Positions 25,490 through 33,083 of a DNA stretch of 64,000 nucleotides are shown here, piece by piece; positions within the stretch are counted from its first letter, which is position 1, and each line of letters begins with the position of its first letter. The stretch comes from Microbacterium wangchenii (GTDB taxonomy: Bacteria > Actinomycetota > Actinomycetes > Actinomycetales > Microbacteriaceae), in assembly GCF_004564355.1 (NCBI RefSeq), contig NZ_CP038266.1:1364001-1428000 (forward strand), read 5' to 3'. The notes below the pieces were generated by a model, which saw only the letters and a list, made by a program, of their open reading frames with translations, did not search any database and was not told the origin of the DNA. The position numbers and the translations under genes were made by a program.

Positions 25490-25649
25490 ACTTCATGGAA
25501 CCACGAACCTCGGACATTCGTTCGAATGTCGAGGAGGGTTGTGGAGAACTCTCGGGCCGCCCGCCATGGGGAGGACGCGGCCGCGCGCGTTCGCGGGAGG
25601 TCTGCGGAGCGGGTAGGATGGTGGAGTTGTCCGCTTGCGGGCAACGGAC

Positions 25650-25723
<74 letters not shown>

Positions 25724-25728
25724 CCGGT

Positions 25729-25760
25729 AAGTCCCGGGAACCTGAGGGTTCCCGGGACTT
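25729..25760 (+). terminator. Intrinsic terminator after tRNA-Pro
   Basis: A perfect 14-bp stem, AAGTCCCGGGAACC with GGTTCCCGGGACTT, encloses a TGAG loop and is followed by CTTAGTT. It starts five nt after the tRNA 3' end. Confidence 0.85.
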
Positions 25761-25763
25761 CTT

Positions 25764-26180
25764 AGTTGGTGAGACGTGACCACGTGATCGCAAATGCCAT
25801 CTTCTTATCCGCTCAGCGCCGTATCGCGGCGCTGAGCGTCGACTAGCTCGACTCCCATCCGGTTGCATCGGAACGGTGGAGCGGCATCGGGCGCACCTAC
25901 TGAGTATGGGCGCCGTAGACACCTGACCCTCGAAGTTTGGGGGTCTGATCGATCCGCCTGCGGGCCCTGAGGTGCCGGCTGGGATGCGTGGCGGTCCGGT
26001 GGTGAGAGCCGTACCGTTGTCGTATCACTGCTTGGCCCCGGCCTTCATCGCTGGTTTGGGCCTCTGCTTGGGCTGGCTTTCACCTTCGCAGTCCTAAACG
26101 AGGGCCGCGCCGCCCGAGTGAGAATCCGCTTCAGAGCGGACGCGCCATTGAGCGGGGAGGCGCCTACTGACCGACCGGAC
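25764..26180. other. Gene-free spacer with an isolated 11-bp hairpin
   Basis: No credible gene was found in about 420 bp. A perfect inverted repeat, CGCTCAGCGCC (25810-25820) with GGCGCTGAGCG (25828-25838), encloses a 7-nt loop and lacks a T-tract. A weaker GACCC/GGGTC repeat lies at 25925-25945. The spacer marks the change from core genes to an accessory block. No second copy of the tRNA 3' end was seen. Confidence 0.5.
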
Positions 26181-26720
26181 CTATCGGGCGTCGCGTAATG
26201 GGTCTGCTTTTGCGGCGGCGGGTCGCAATGCGTTGAGTGTCGGGTCGTCGCTGAGTGTGTGGCGTGCGCGCTGGTACCGGCCTCGCGCGGTGGATTCGCT
26301 GACGCCAAGAACTGTCGCCGCGTCGATCACGCTGAACCCTTCCCAGTGCACAAGTCGGATCAGTTCGGCTTGATCGGTTGGGAGGCGGCTGATTGCGGCG
26401 CGGACTTCGTCAAGCTGAGGTGGCACGCTTGCGATCCGCAGCTGTTGTCGCAGGCGGTCAGCGAGTCGGTGGTGGCGCTGGTTGCTGCGCGCCCAGTTCC
26501 TCACCGTGTTGCCAGCGACCCCGTACACCCACATTCGCGCCTGCTCATCACCAACCGGTATCGCCGCACGCCGACGCCACGCGGTAAGAAGGCACTCCGA
26601 CAGCAGGTCGGCTGCGTCTTCGTCGACACGAACGCGGCGACGGAAAAAGGCCAGCAGCTCCGGAGCGATCATCCGCAGCCATTCCGAAGACCCCGGTTCC
26701 GGCGTACCCGAATCACTCAT
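26181..26720 (-). CDS. ECF-like sigma-70 family RNA polymerase sigma factor
   Basis: A 179-aa protein with region 2 (ELLAFFRRRVRVDEDAADLL, then ECLLTAWRRR) and region 4 (LPTDQAELIRLVHWEGFSVI followed by DAATVLGVSESTARGRYQRAR). It lacks region 3, as in ECF sigma factors. It overlaps the upstream single-membrane-helix gene by 8 bp, and such pairing usually indicates a cognate anti-sigma factor. The signal it senses is unknown. Confidence 0.85.
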   Translation of the reverse strand: MSDSGTPEPGSSEWLRMIAPELLAFFRRRVRVDEDAADLLSECLLTAWRRRAAIPVGDEQARMWVYGVAGNTVRNWARSNQRHHRLADRLRQQLRIASVPPQLDEVRAAISRLPTDQAELIRLVHWEGFSVIDAATVLGVSESTARGRYQRARHTLSDDPTLNALRPAAAKADPLRDAR

Positions 26721-27297
26721 CGAACACCTCCGGCGGGCAGTTCGTGGAGCTGTCGAGTTTCACGCCGCCGCCGGTCAGCCCGCGCTCTTGCATCTCGAGC
26801 CCGATCGCGATGGCCAACGCCATGCTGTCAGCAAGTTCCGGTGGACCGTTACCGACTCCTCCGATCTCTCGTATTTCGCGCGCCTCATCGGCGAACGAGG
26901 CAAGATCTACCGAGCGGAGCCAGGCCCGTGCTGCTTGGAGACGTTCGATGGAGTCATCACCCGCTGTCTTCCCGTCGGCGAGTGCTCGCAACTGGGTTTC
27001 ACACGTCACAACCGCCCCGTCGACGGCGATCGGCTCGGACCGGAATGACAAGTCATCGGACGGCACCCACATCCACCAGTCGTTGAGTAACGGCACCGCC
27101 ACCGCGGCGCCAGCGCCGACGATGAGGACACCTGCAAGAGTCACCGTCGCCACGGCTGACCGCGGCCGCCACCACGGTCGTCGCACCTCGGTCGTGATCT
27201 CCCGCGCCATCTCGGCTGCAAGCGCGTCGACCCGCGTCGACTGCTCAGTCAGCGATCCCGATCGAGCAAGGAGGTCATCCAGCGTCATCTGCTCCAT
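26713..27297 (-). CDS. Single-pass membrane protein, possible anti-sigma partner
   Basis: A 194-aa protein. An N-terminal cytoplasmic part of about 60 residues precedes one membrane helix (SAVATVTLAGVLIVGAGAAV) and an extracytoplasmic part of about 110 residues with two cysteines. It is encoded directly upstream of the sigma factor, with an 8-bp overlap. The architecture fits a transmembrane anti-sigma factor, but no HxxxCxxC zinc motif is present, so the role is inferred from context. The start could also be ATG 27324 or 27288. Confidence 0.65.
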   Translation of the reverse strand: MEQMTLDDLLARSGSLTEQSTRVDALAAEMAREITTEVRRPWWRPRSAVATVTLAGVLIVGAGAAVAVPLLNDWWMWVPSDDLSFRSEPIAVDGAVVTCETQLRALADGKTAGDDSIERLQAARAWLRSVDLASFADEAREIREIGGVGNGPPELADSMALAIAIGLEMQERGLTGGGVKLDSSTNCPPEVFDE

Positions 27298-27481
27298 GAC
27301 TCGTACATGTCCGCCATCGACCACAACTTAACGCGATCATCAGAATCGTCAGCTACCTCGCCTAGGTAGGTGTCGCTCACCGATCGGAATACGGACAAAC
27401 CGCCTCGCCTGTGCACTGCTAGGGGGAGACGGCAGATTCGGCGGCATTGTGGGTCCTGACCGTATTCGTCGGCCTGAGCGG

Positions 27482-28429
27482 TTACCCATTCCGCCAGCGG
27501 ATAGGTGGCATGCCGAATCTCGAGGCGAAAGCGCGAGAGAACGAGGAGGCGTCCGCGAAGCCGCGACGTTCCGCGATCTCCGCGATCGTCCATTCGCGGA
27601 GGCCCTCATCTCTGAGGTCGGCGGCCGCACGCTCGAGTCGGATGTTCTTGACGGTCTCGGCGACGCTGTTGTCGGATTGCTGGAATACCCGGTGCAGGTG
27701 CGCGAGAGATAGATGCACGCCGACGGCGATGGAGGGTGGGGTCAGCGAGGGATCGTCCGCGTTCATCGCGATGAATGCGCGCGCCCTATCAAGCAGTTCT
27801 GCCGACCGGGAGATCCGATCGCCAGAGGATAGGGAGAGCGCCAGCAGATCTAACCCGGACAGCGTCAGCCGCTCAGCCTCGACGGCGTTCGAGTTTTCGA
27901 TAGCGCGCGGGATCGCTGTGATGAGGGGGCCGACCGCGCGACCGAGCCCGTGCGACCCGGGCACGCGCACGGCGGTCTTGCCCAGTAGCGACCTCATGGC
28001 GACCGTGTCGGCGAGTGGGACTTGCAACACCGCCTGTCGATGGGTCCCACCTGGAAACGCAAGATCGTACGGCTCGCTTGAACAGTAGACAGCGATGTCG
28101 CCCGGTTCGAGGAAGGCCTCGCGGCCACCCTGACGAACGACGCAGGTGCCTCCCAGCTGCACGGAAACGAGAAGTGCCCCGCCATCGTCCGTGGTGCGTG
28201 CCCGGCTTCGACGTACCACGTGAGGCTCGCCTCGCACATCGACGGTGCTCGCCCGGACCCAGCCGTTCACGGCGGTGGACATCCGCGTGCGCAGATAATC
28301 ATCCGAGCGCAGCGACAGGACATCCAGCCGAACGAAGGACTCGCTCAGACGCTCTCGCCAAGTCCGCAGATCCACCTGTTCTCGTGGGGTCGGTGCCATC
28401 GCCATTCCCAAGTTGAGACGCATCGTCAA
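27482..28429 (-). CDS. AraC/XylS family regulator (NitR-like)
   Basis: A 315-aa regulator. The N-terminal half is an AraC-type sensor domain, and the C-terminal AraC HTH (about 215-315) includes LSLAHLHRVFQQSDNSVAET and the second helix-turn-helix around GFADASSFSRAFASRFG. It is transcribed divergently from a nitrilase gene across 83 bp. In Rhodococcus rhodochrous J1 the AraC-type NitR activates the nitrilase gene nitA, so activation of the neighbour by a nitrile or its product is a good inference. Internal ATGs at 28405 and 28399 are alternative starts. Confidence 0.85.
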   Translation of the reverse strand: MTMRLNLGMAMAPTPREQVDLRTWRERLSESFVRLDVLSLRSDDYLRTRMSTAVNGWVRASTVDVRGEPHVVRRSRARTTDDGGALLVSVQLGGTCVVRQGGREAFLEPGDIAVYCSSEPYDLAFPGGTHRQAVLQVPLADTVAMRSLLGKTAVRVPGSHGLGRAVGPLITAIPRAIENSNAVEAERLTLSGLDLLALSLSSGDRISRSAELLDRARAFIAMNADDPSLTPPSIAVGVHLSLAHLHRVFQQSDNSVAETVKNIRLERAAADLRDEGLREWTIAEIAERRGFADASSFSRAFASRFGMPPIRWRNG

Positions 28430-28478
28430 GCATCGTGAGATCCACAGTCAAGGCGGTCGGGATCGACTCTCGTACGTT
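28421..28478 (+). promoter_or_regulatory. Putative nitrilase promoter region with direct repeats
   Basis: CATCGT occurs at 28421-28426 and again at 28431-28436, a 10-bp spacing that places the copies on one DNA face, as AraC-type activators often bind. A TACGTT -10-like box at 28473-28478 lacks a good -35 partner, consistent with activator dependence. The repeats overlap the annotated first codons of the regulator, which may favour its internal starts. Confidence 0.35.
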
Positions 28479-28512
28479 GATCTGGAAGCAAGTGTCTCCC
28501 AGAGGAGTGGCG

Positions 28513-29553
28513 ATGTCCAAGGTAGAACCGTTCAAGGCCGCAGCAATTCAGGCGGAACCGGCGTGGCTCGATGTCGCCGCTGGCGTCGACAAGGCCATCA
28601 GCCTCATCAGGGAAGCGGCCACCAATGGCGCCAAACTCGTTGCGTTTCCTGAGACATGGATTCCGGGTTACCCGCACTTTCTCTGGCTCGGCCCTCAGTC
28701 GGCCGGCATGGCGTTCGTTCCGGGCTACCACGAGAACTCGATCGCCATCGGGGATGAGAACTTTCAGCGCCTCGCGGACGCCGCCGGTAAGCACGGCATC
28801 ACCGTCGTGATGGGAGCGAGCGAGCGTGACAAGGGGTCGCTGTACATGGCCCAATTCATCTTCGGCGCCGACGGTTCCACGATCGCGACGCGCCGGAAAC
28901 TGAAGCCCACGCACGTGGAGCGAGCGCTCTTCGGGGAGGGGGACGGGAGCAACATCGCCGTCCATGACGTCGAGGGCATCGGCAGGTTGGGCGCGCTGAA
29001 CTGCTGGGAGCACCTGCAACCGCTGACCAAGTACGCCATGTACGGACTGGGAGAGCAGGTGCACGTCGCTTCGTGGCCGTCGTTCTGCCTCTACCGCGGC
29101 GGCGCCTACGCGCTCGGTGAAGAAGTCAACATGGCCGCCAGCCAGGTGTACGCCGTCGAAGGTGGAGCTTTCGTTCTGGCAGCCACCACTGTTACTGGAC
29201 CGGCCGGATTGGAGCTCTTCGCGAAGACGGACGAGCAGCGAGCGCTGCTCGGCGGTGGTGGCGGCGGCTCGAGCCGCATCTACGGACCCGACGGCAGCCG
29301 GCTCACCGCTCCGATCCCCGAGGATGAGGAGGGCATCGTCTATGCCGACATCGACCTCTCCCTGATTCCGGTGTCCAAGATGGCAGCGGATCCGGCCGGG
29401 CACTATGCCCGCGCCGACGTCACCCGACTCATCGTCGACCGCACGCCCCGTCCCCCGGTCGAGTACATCGACAACAGCGTGCCGCAATCGCAGCCCGTCA
29501 GCTCCGAGACGCAGACGGCGAGTTCAACCGTGGAGACCGCGACGGTCCGATAG
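28513..29553 (+). CDS. Nitrilase (aliphatic nitrilase/cyanide hydratase-like)
   Basis: A 346-aa carbon-nitrogen hydrolase of the true nitrilase branch. The catalytic triad is complete: E47 in FPETWIPGYP, K131 in KLKPTHVER and C164 in LNCWEHLQP. It should hydrolyse an organic nitrile to the carboxylic acid and ammonia. ATG 28513 has AGAGGAG five nt upstream. The C-terminal 50 residues are polar and variable, as in spiral-forming nitrilases. The substrate cannot be assigned from sequence. Confidence 0.92.
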   Translation: MSKVEPFKAAAIQAEPAWLDVAAGVDKAISLIREAATNGAKLVAFPETWIPGYPHFLWLGPQSAGMAFVPGYHENSIAIGDENFQRLADAAGKHGITVVMGASERDKGSLYMAQFIFGADGSTIATRRKLKPTHVERALFGEGDGSNIAVHDVEGIGRLGALNCWEHLQPLTKYAMYGLGEQVHVASWPSFCLYRGGAYALGEEVNMAASQVYAVEGGAFVLAATTVTGPAGLELFAKTDEQRALLGGGGGGSSRIYGPDGSRLTAPIPEDEEGIVYADIDLSLIPVSKMAADPAGHYARADVTRLIVDRTPRPPVEYIDNSVPQSQPVSSETQTASSTVETATVR

Positions 29554-30027
29554 GACTCACCACCGGTGGGCCGTAGACGAAACCATTGCGGCTCACCCGC
29601 TCTGTTGGGACCCACAGTCAACCGTGCCGGGGGTGAGCCGTCTCTACGCACGACTTCGGATCCCTATCCGGGCGATGACCGCTACCGTGCACGCCGTGCT
29701 CACGGCTGGCGCTTCCAAGCCACCGAGCCGGCGGGGGAGTCGTTCGTCTTCGACGTCTACCGGGCGACGACGGCCGGCACATGCACCGCGCCTACGACTG
29801 ACGTTGGGGCCGCGTATCAGCGGCGCGGCGCTTGTTATCGAAAGTCGGTGACCGCCTCCCCGTCGGCTGGCGCGTTGAGGAGTGGGCGGTCCCAGTACCT
29901 TCGCCGGCGCATCGGAGCGGTCGCTTAGGGTACGGCTCGGAGCGCGGAACGGATTGCGGCGTGCGGGCGGTCGACGGATCTCCTCCACAACTGTTGGCTC
30001 GCAGCTATTGCGCTTCCTCGCCGGTCG
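29554..30027. other. Gene-poor spacer, possibly decayed sequence
   Basis: No ORF in this 474-bp stretch has family resemblance or a ribosome-binding site. The longest plus-strand ORF (29566-29928) is Arg/Gly-rich and of uncertain reality, though its middle (GWRFQATEPAGESFVFDVYR) looks protein-like and could be a remnant. No terminator with a T-tract was identified. Confidence 0.4.
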
Positions 30028-30255
30028 CTATGAGAGCACCTCGGCGTCCGCCAGCGTGAGGGGCGTAAGGAGCGCCGATGCGCCGAGGATCTCAACACCG
30101 AGCAGGCGGCCCTCTGCATCGAGATCCAGGACGATCGTCCCGTTTGAGCGCTCGATGACGACGTTCTCTACGGATTCGCCCGCGTCGATCAAGGGCGCGA
30201 CCGGCAGGTAGGCAGCATCAACCGAAGGATCGATGGTGAAGCGGCGCTCGGTCAT
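30028..30255 (-). CDS. DUF2283 domain protein
   Basis: A 75-aa protein whose pattern (DPSVDAAYLPV, NVVIERSNGTIVLDLDAEGR, LLGVEILGAS) matches the small DUF2283 family. Such proteins are widespread and of unknown function, sometimes near toxin-antitoxin-like genes. No partner is recognisable here. Confidence 0.8.
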   Translation of the reverse strand: MTERRFTIDPSVDAAYLPVAPLIDAGESVENVVIERSNGTIVLDLDAEGRLLGVEILGASALLTPLTLADAEVLS

Positions 30256-30390
30256 GTGTCGACGTAGCGAATCACGAGCCAGGCGCGCGCAAGCCGGACG
30301 GGGCCGGCGGCCGGTCGCACTCCGCGCTTCGCGCGAGATGCGTACCTGGGTGCCCGCGTTTGGCGAGCGCGGAGGGGGTCCGTTCAGTCG

Positions 30391-30703
30391 TCAACGGAGC
30401 GAGTCGAGAGGCCGTTGGTAGGCGGCGCTATCGTTGCGAGCGGCGCCAGTCATCAGCAATGCGTTGGGACTGATCCTGCGTGAGTATTCGCCCTCGCAGG
30501 GAATAGCCACGATCTTGGTCAGCCCGGCATGCCAGGCGCGGACCCACCACCTGTGGCCACAACTTCGGCCATGCCCGCTCCCACTCGCTCCGTTCCGCTG
30601 TGGAGGCAACTCGTTCAATCGGGCCCGCGGGCGTGTCGACCAGCAGAGGCGGGAGATCTACACCGTCGGGGCAGAGATTGTGGGCCTCGCGGATCCAGAG
30701 CAT
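30391..30703 (-). pseudogene. Frameshifted remnant of a small conserved actinobacterial protein
   Basis: Two minus-strand frames together make one plausible protein. From ATG 30703 the first frame reads MLWIREAHNLCPDGVDLPP and continues to WERAWPKLWPQV. The other frame continues with WVRAWHAGLTKIVAIPCEGE and YSRRISPNALLMTGAARND to a stop at 30391. The switch falls at a GTGGTGGG run around 30545-30552 and corresponds to one extra base. Each half loses sense beyond that point. It may be a true pseudogene or a sequencing error. The function is unknown. Confidence 0.5.
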
Positions 30704-30847
30704 CTCCAGAAGCGCGTTGGGCCTGTCTTCGCTCAGCTGCACGATTCCGCGGCAGCCGGAGGTTGGTGACACCGGAGCCACGGCGTCCACGGCGATGCCG
30801 CCGGATCGCAAGTCCTGAGGGCGACGTGCGAGGTGGACCATAGACAT

Positions 30848-30870
30848 GCAAGTAAAGAGTTGCCTATAGT
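30848..30870 (+). promoter_or_regulatory. Putative ArsR operator overlapping -10 box
   Basis: GCAAGTAAAGAGTTGC (30848-30863) is an imperfect palindrome, with half sites GCAAgT and AGTTGC. It runs directly into a TATAGT -10 box (30865-30870). The regulator's GTG start (30877) is six nt further on. The layout fits autorepression by the ArsR-type protein that follows. Confidence 0.5.
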
Positions 30871-30876
30871 TCCGGT

Positions 30877-31158
30877 GTGGGTGATGTCTTCAAAGCGTTG
30901 TCCGACCCGACTCGGCGGATCATCCTGGACGAGCTGACCGACCGCGACGGGCAGTCGCTGTTCGAAATCTGCTCGCGTCTGGCAATGCGGCACGGCAGGA
31001 CGTCGACGCGGCAGGCCATCTCGCAGCACCTGACCGTGCTGGAGGAAGCCGATCTGGTCCGCTCGCGCAGGGAGGGGCGCACGAAGATCCACCATCTGAA
31101 TACTGAACCGCTGCGGTCGATCGTCGACCGCTGGCCACTACCCAGACTCGAGGAGTGA
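30877..31158 (+). CDS. ArsR/SmtB family winged-helix regulator
   Basis: A 93-aa protein with the ArsR fold: FKALSDPTRRIILDELTDRD at the N-terminus, then the recognition helix region STRQAISQHLTVLEEADLV and the wing REGRTKIHHL. It lacks the CxC metal site of true arsenic sensors. It resembles the subgroup that regulates adjacent VOC or SRPBCC genes, and the VOC gene follows after 6 bp. Confidence 0.88.
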   Translation: MGDVFKALSDPTRRIILDELTDRDGQSLFEICSRLAMRHGRTSTRQAISQHLTVLEEADLVRSRREGRTKIHHLNTEPLRSIVDRWPLPRLEE

Positions 31159-31164
31159 TCAGCC

Positions 31165-31554
31165 ATGCCCAGGATCAACGTCGCGAGCGTGCTGGTCGAT
31201 GACCAGACCAAAGCGCTCGCTTTCTACACCGATGTGCTGGGCTTCGTCGCCAAGACGGACGTCTCGCTGGGGGAGTACCGGTGGCTCACGGTCGTCGGAG
31301 CGCAGGAACCTGAGGGCGTCGAGCTGCTGCTGGAGCCAGACGCCCACCCGGCCGCGAAAGCGTACAAGCAGGCGTTGGTTGAGGACGGCATCCCTTTCAC
31401 CTCCTTCGCGGTCGACGACGTCGCAGCTGTCCATGAGGGGCTCCGTGCGCGGGGCGTCACCTTCCGGCAGACGCCGACGACGATGGGGCCTGTCGTCACG
31501 GCGGTGCTGGACGACACCTGTGGCAATCTGATCCAGCTCACGAGCCCCGCATGA
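31165..31554 (+). CDS. VOC family protein (glyoxalase-like)
   Basis: A 129-aa vicinal-oxygen-chelate fold protein (VASVLVDDQTKALAFYTDVL at the start, DDTCGNLIQLTSP at the end, with the usual metal-site Glu replaced by Asn). Members include glyoxalases, dioxygenases and antibiotic-binding proteins, and the activity here is unknown. It is cotranscribed with the ArsR gene and overlaps the MORN-like gene by four bases (ATGA). Confidence 0.87.
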   Translation: MPRINVASVLVDDQTKALAFYTDVLGFVAKTDVSLGEYRWLTVVGAQEPEGVELLLEPDAHPAAKAYKQALVEDGIPFTSFAVDDVAAVHEGLRARGVTFRQTPTTMGPVVTAVLDDTCGNLIQLTSPA

Positions 31555-31913
31555 GCGCCGACTCCGCCCCCAACGCGCTCGATGACGAGGGCCGCAGGAC
31601 GGGATGGTGGTCGGAGAGTGACCCACACGGCGGGATCAACACCGGCGCGTACGTCGAAGGGAAACGCCACGGCGTCTGGCGTCACTACTTCACAAACGGG
31701 TCCCTCCGATCGGAGGGCGAGTACCAACGCGGAAAGCTGCAAGGGAGCTGGGTCTGGTACCGCGCGACCGGCGGTCTACTCCAACGCGGAGGCTTCCTCG
31801 ACGACGAGAAACACGGTCTCTGGGAGCGATGGAACACCGACGGGGCCCCGCTTGACACGACGCACTGGGACCGGGGCAAGAAGCTCCGCGCATCGCGACC
31901 CCCCGCGTCGTGA
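31551..31913 (+). CDS. MORN-repeat (YwqK-like) protein
   Basis: A 120-aa protein with three or four repeats of the type GxYxxGKRHGVWRHYFTNG, GEYQRGKLQGSWVWY and DDEKHGLWERWNTDG, which are the MORN_2 repeats found in YwqK-family proteins. These are annotated as antitoxin-like in Bacillus, but no toxin gene is next to it here. It is third in the ArsR-VOC operon. Confidence 0.75.
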   Translation: MSADSAPNALDDEGRRTGWWSESDPHGGINTGAYVEGKRHGVWRHYFTNGSLRSEGEYQRGKLQGSWVWYRATGGLLQRGGFLDDEKHGLWERWNTDGAPLDTTHWDRGKKLRASRPPAS

Positions 31914-32058
31914 GCTCAGGCTCCTTGATCAGCTTCCGCACGTGGCCGCGGGCTATCGAGGGGTCGACCGGTCGGTAAGAGGCTGCACATCGAGCGGTGA
32001 GCCCGTCCTCTCGGTAGCCGAAGCCTGTCACGGTACCGAACGCGAGAACACGGAGAGC

Positions 32059-32991
32059 TCAGGAGGCGATGGTGCCGGCGCGTGCGGCAACGCGGAACCG
32101 GCCGGGCGGGACGCCTTGTTGGCGGCGGAACGCACGACTGAACGCATAGACAGACGTGTAGCCGACGTGCTGAGCGATCACTTCGAGGGTGTCGTCGGTG
32201 TCGCGAAGTCGGCGTGCGGCGAGATCGAGCCGGCGGCGGGTGAGGTACGCGGCCGGCGTTTCGCCGAGGATCGCAGGGAAGCGGCGCGCGAGCGTCGCTC
32301 GCGACACAGCGGACTCTCTGGCGAGCCTCGTGACCGTCCATGCGTCGCCCGGGGCGGCGTCTATCAACGCCATCGCCGCGCTGACCGCGGGGTCGCGGAC
32401 GGCGTGCAGCGGGGAAGCAGCGCTGTCGTCCTCACGGGCCAACCACGCGCGCAACGCCTGTACGAGCAGCACGTCGATGAGGCGGGCCAGGACGACCGGG
32501 CTCCCCGGTCGCGGTGCGGCCAGTTCCCGCCCCACCAGCCTGACCGTCTCGGCGAGCCCCTCGTCCTCGCCCTGCCCGCGAAGCAGCAGGACCGGCGGGA
32601 GCGCCGCGAGGAGTGGGGCGGAGGTGACGGGATCGTGGGCGTAATGCGCGCAGAGGATATGCGTCCGCGCCGAACCCCGCCCCATCCGAACGGTCCCGTC
32701 CCCAGCGACCAAGGGGTCGTCGGAGCGTTGCGGCGACGTACGGGCGAGCGTGTCCGGATCGCTCGCCAGGGCGTGTGCACCGCCGCTCGGAAGCAGGAGC
32801 AGTTCGCCGGGCAGCAGCTGCACCGGATCGCCGCCCTCCGGAGCGATCCACACGGTGCCCGCTGTCACGGCGTGGAAGGCTGCCCCCGGTGTCTCCGCCG
32901 ACCACCAGCCCCAGTCCTCCCCGGCGGCGATGCGTGCGCCGAGCACTCCCCGCACCCCTTGAGTGTCGATGAGTCCCGATAGGGCGTCCAT
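32059..32991 (-). CDS. AraC family regulator with cupin-type sensor domain
   Basis: A 310-aa regulator. Residues about 10-190 form a cupin-like domain (GTVWIAPEGGDPVQLLPGEL). The C-terminal AraC HTH includes WTVTRLARESAVSRATLARR and the motif HVGYTSVYAFSRAFRRQQGV. It is divergent from an SDR gene, a common pairing in which the regulator controls the oxidoreductase. The palindrome ATATCGATAT (33025-33034) in the shared gap is a candidate site. Confidence 0.87.
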   Translation of the reverse strand: MDALSGLIDTQGVRGVLGARIAAGEDWGWWSAETPGAAFHAVTAGTVWIAPEGGDPVQLLPGELLLLPSGGAHALASDPDTLARTSPQRSDDPLVAGDGTVRMGRGSARTHILCAHYAHDPVTSAPLLAALPPVLLLRGQGEDEGLAETVRLVGRELAAPRPGSPVVLARLIDVLLVQALRAWLAREDDSAASPLHAVRDPAVSAAMALIDAAPGDAWTVTRLARESAVSRATLARRFPAILGETPAAYLTRRRLDLAARRLRDTDDTLEVIAQHVGYTSVYAFSRAFRRQQGVPPGRFRVAARAGTIAS

Positions 32992-33048
32992 GGTGCCTGA
33001 GCGTATCCCAGTTGAGCGTTACAGATATCGATATGAGCAGTTTTGGCA

Positions 33049-33077
33049 TTGAGAGGCGCGAGGACGCGTCCTACGTT
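33049..33077 (+). promoter_or_regulatory. SDR gene promoter
   Basis: TTGAGA (33049-33054) and TACGTT (33072-33077) are separated by 17 bp, the ideal spacing for a housekeeping promoter. GTG 33084 lies six nt after the -10 box, so the message is predicted to be leaderless. Confidence 0.6.
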
Positions 33078-33083
33078 AGTCGC

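Noticed and set aside
31551..31913. Toxin-antitoxin system based on the YwqK-like protein
   Set aside because: No toxin-like gene is adjacent. The neighbours are an ArsR regulator and a VOC protein.
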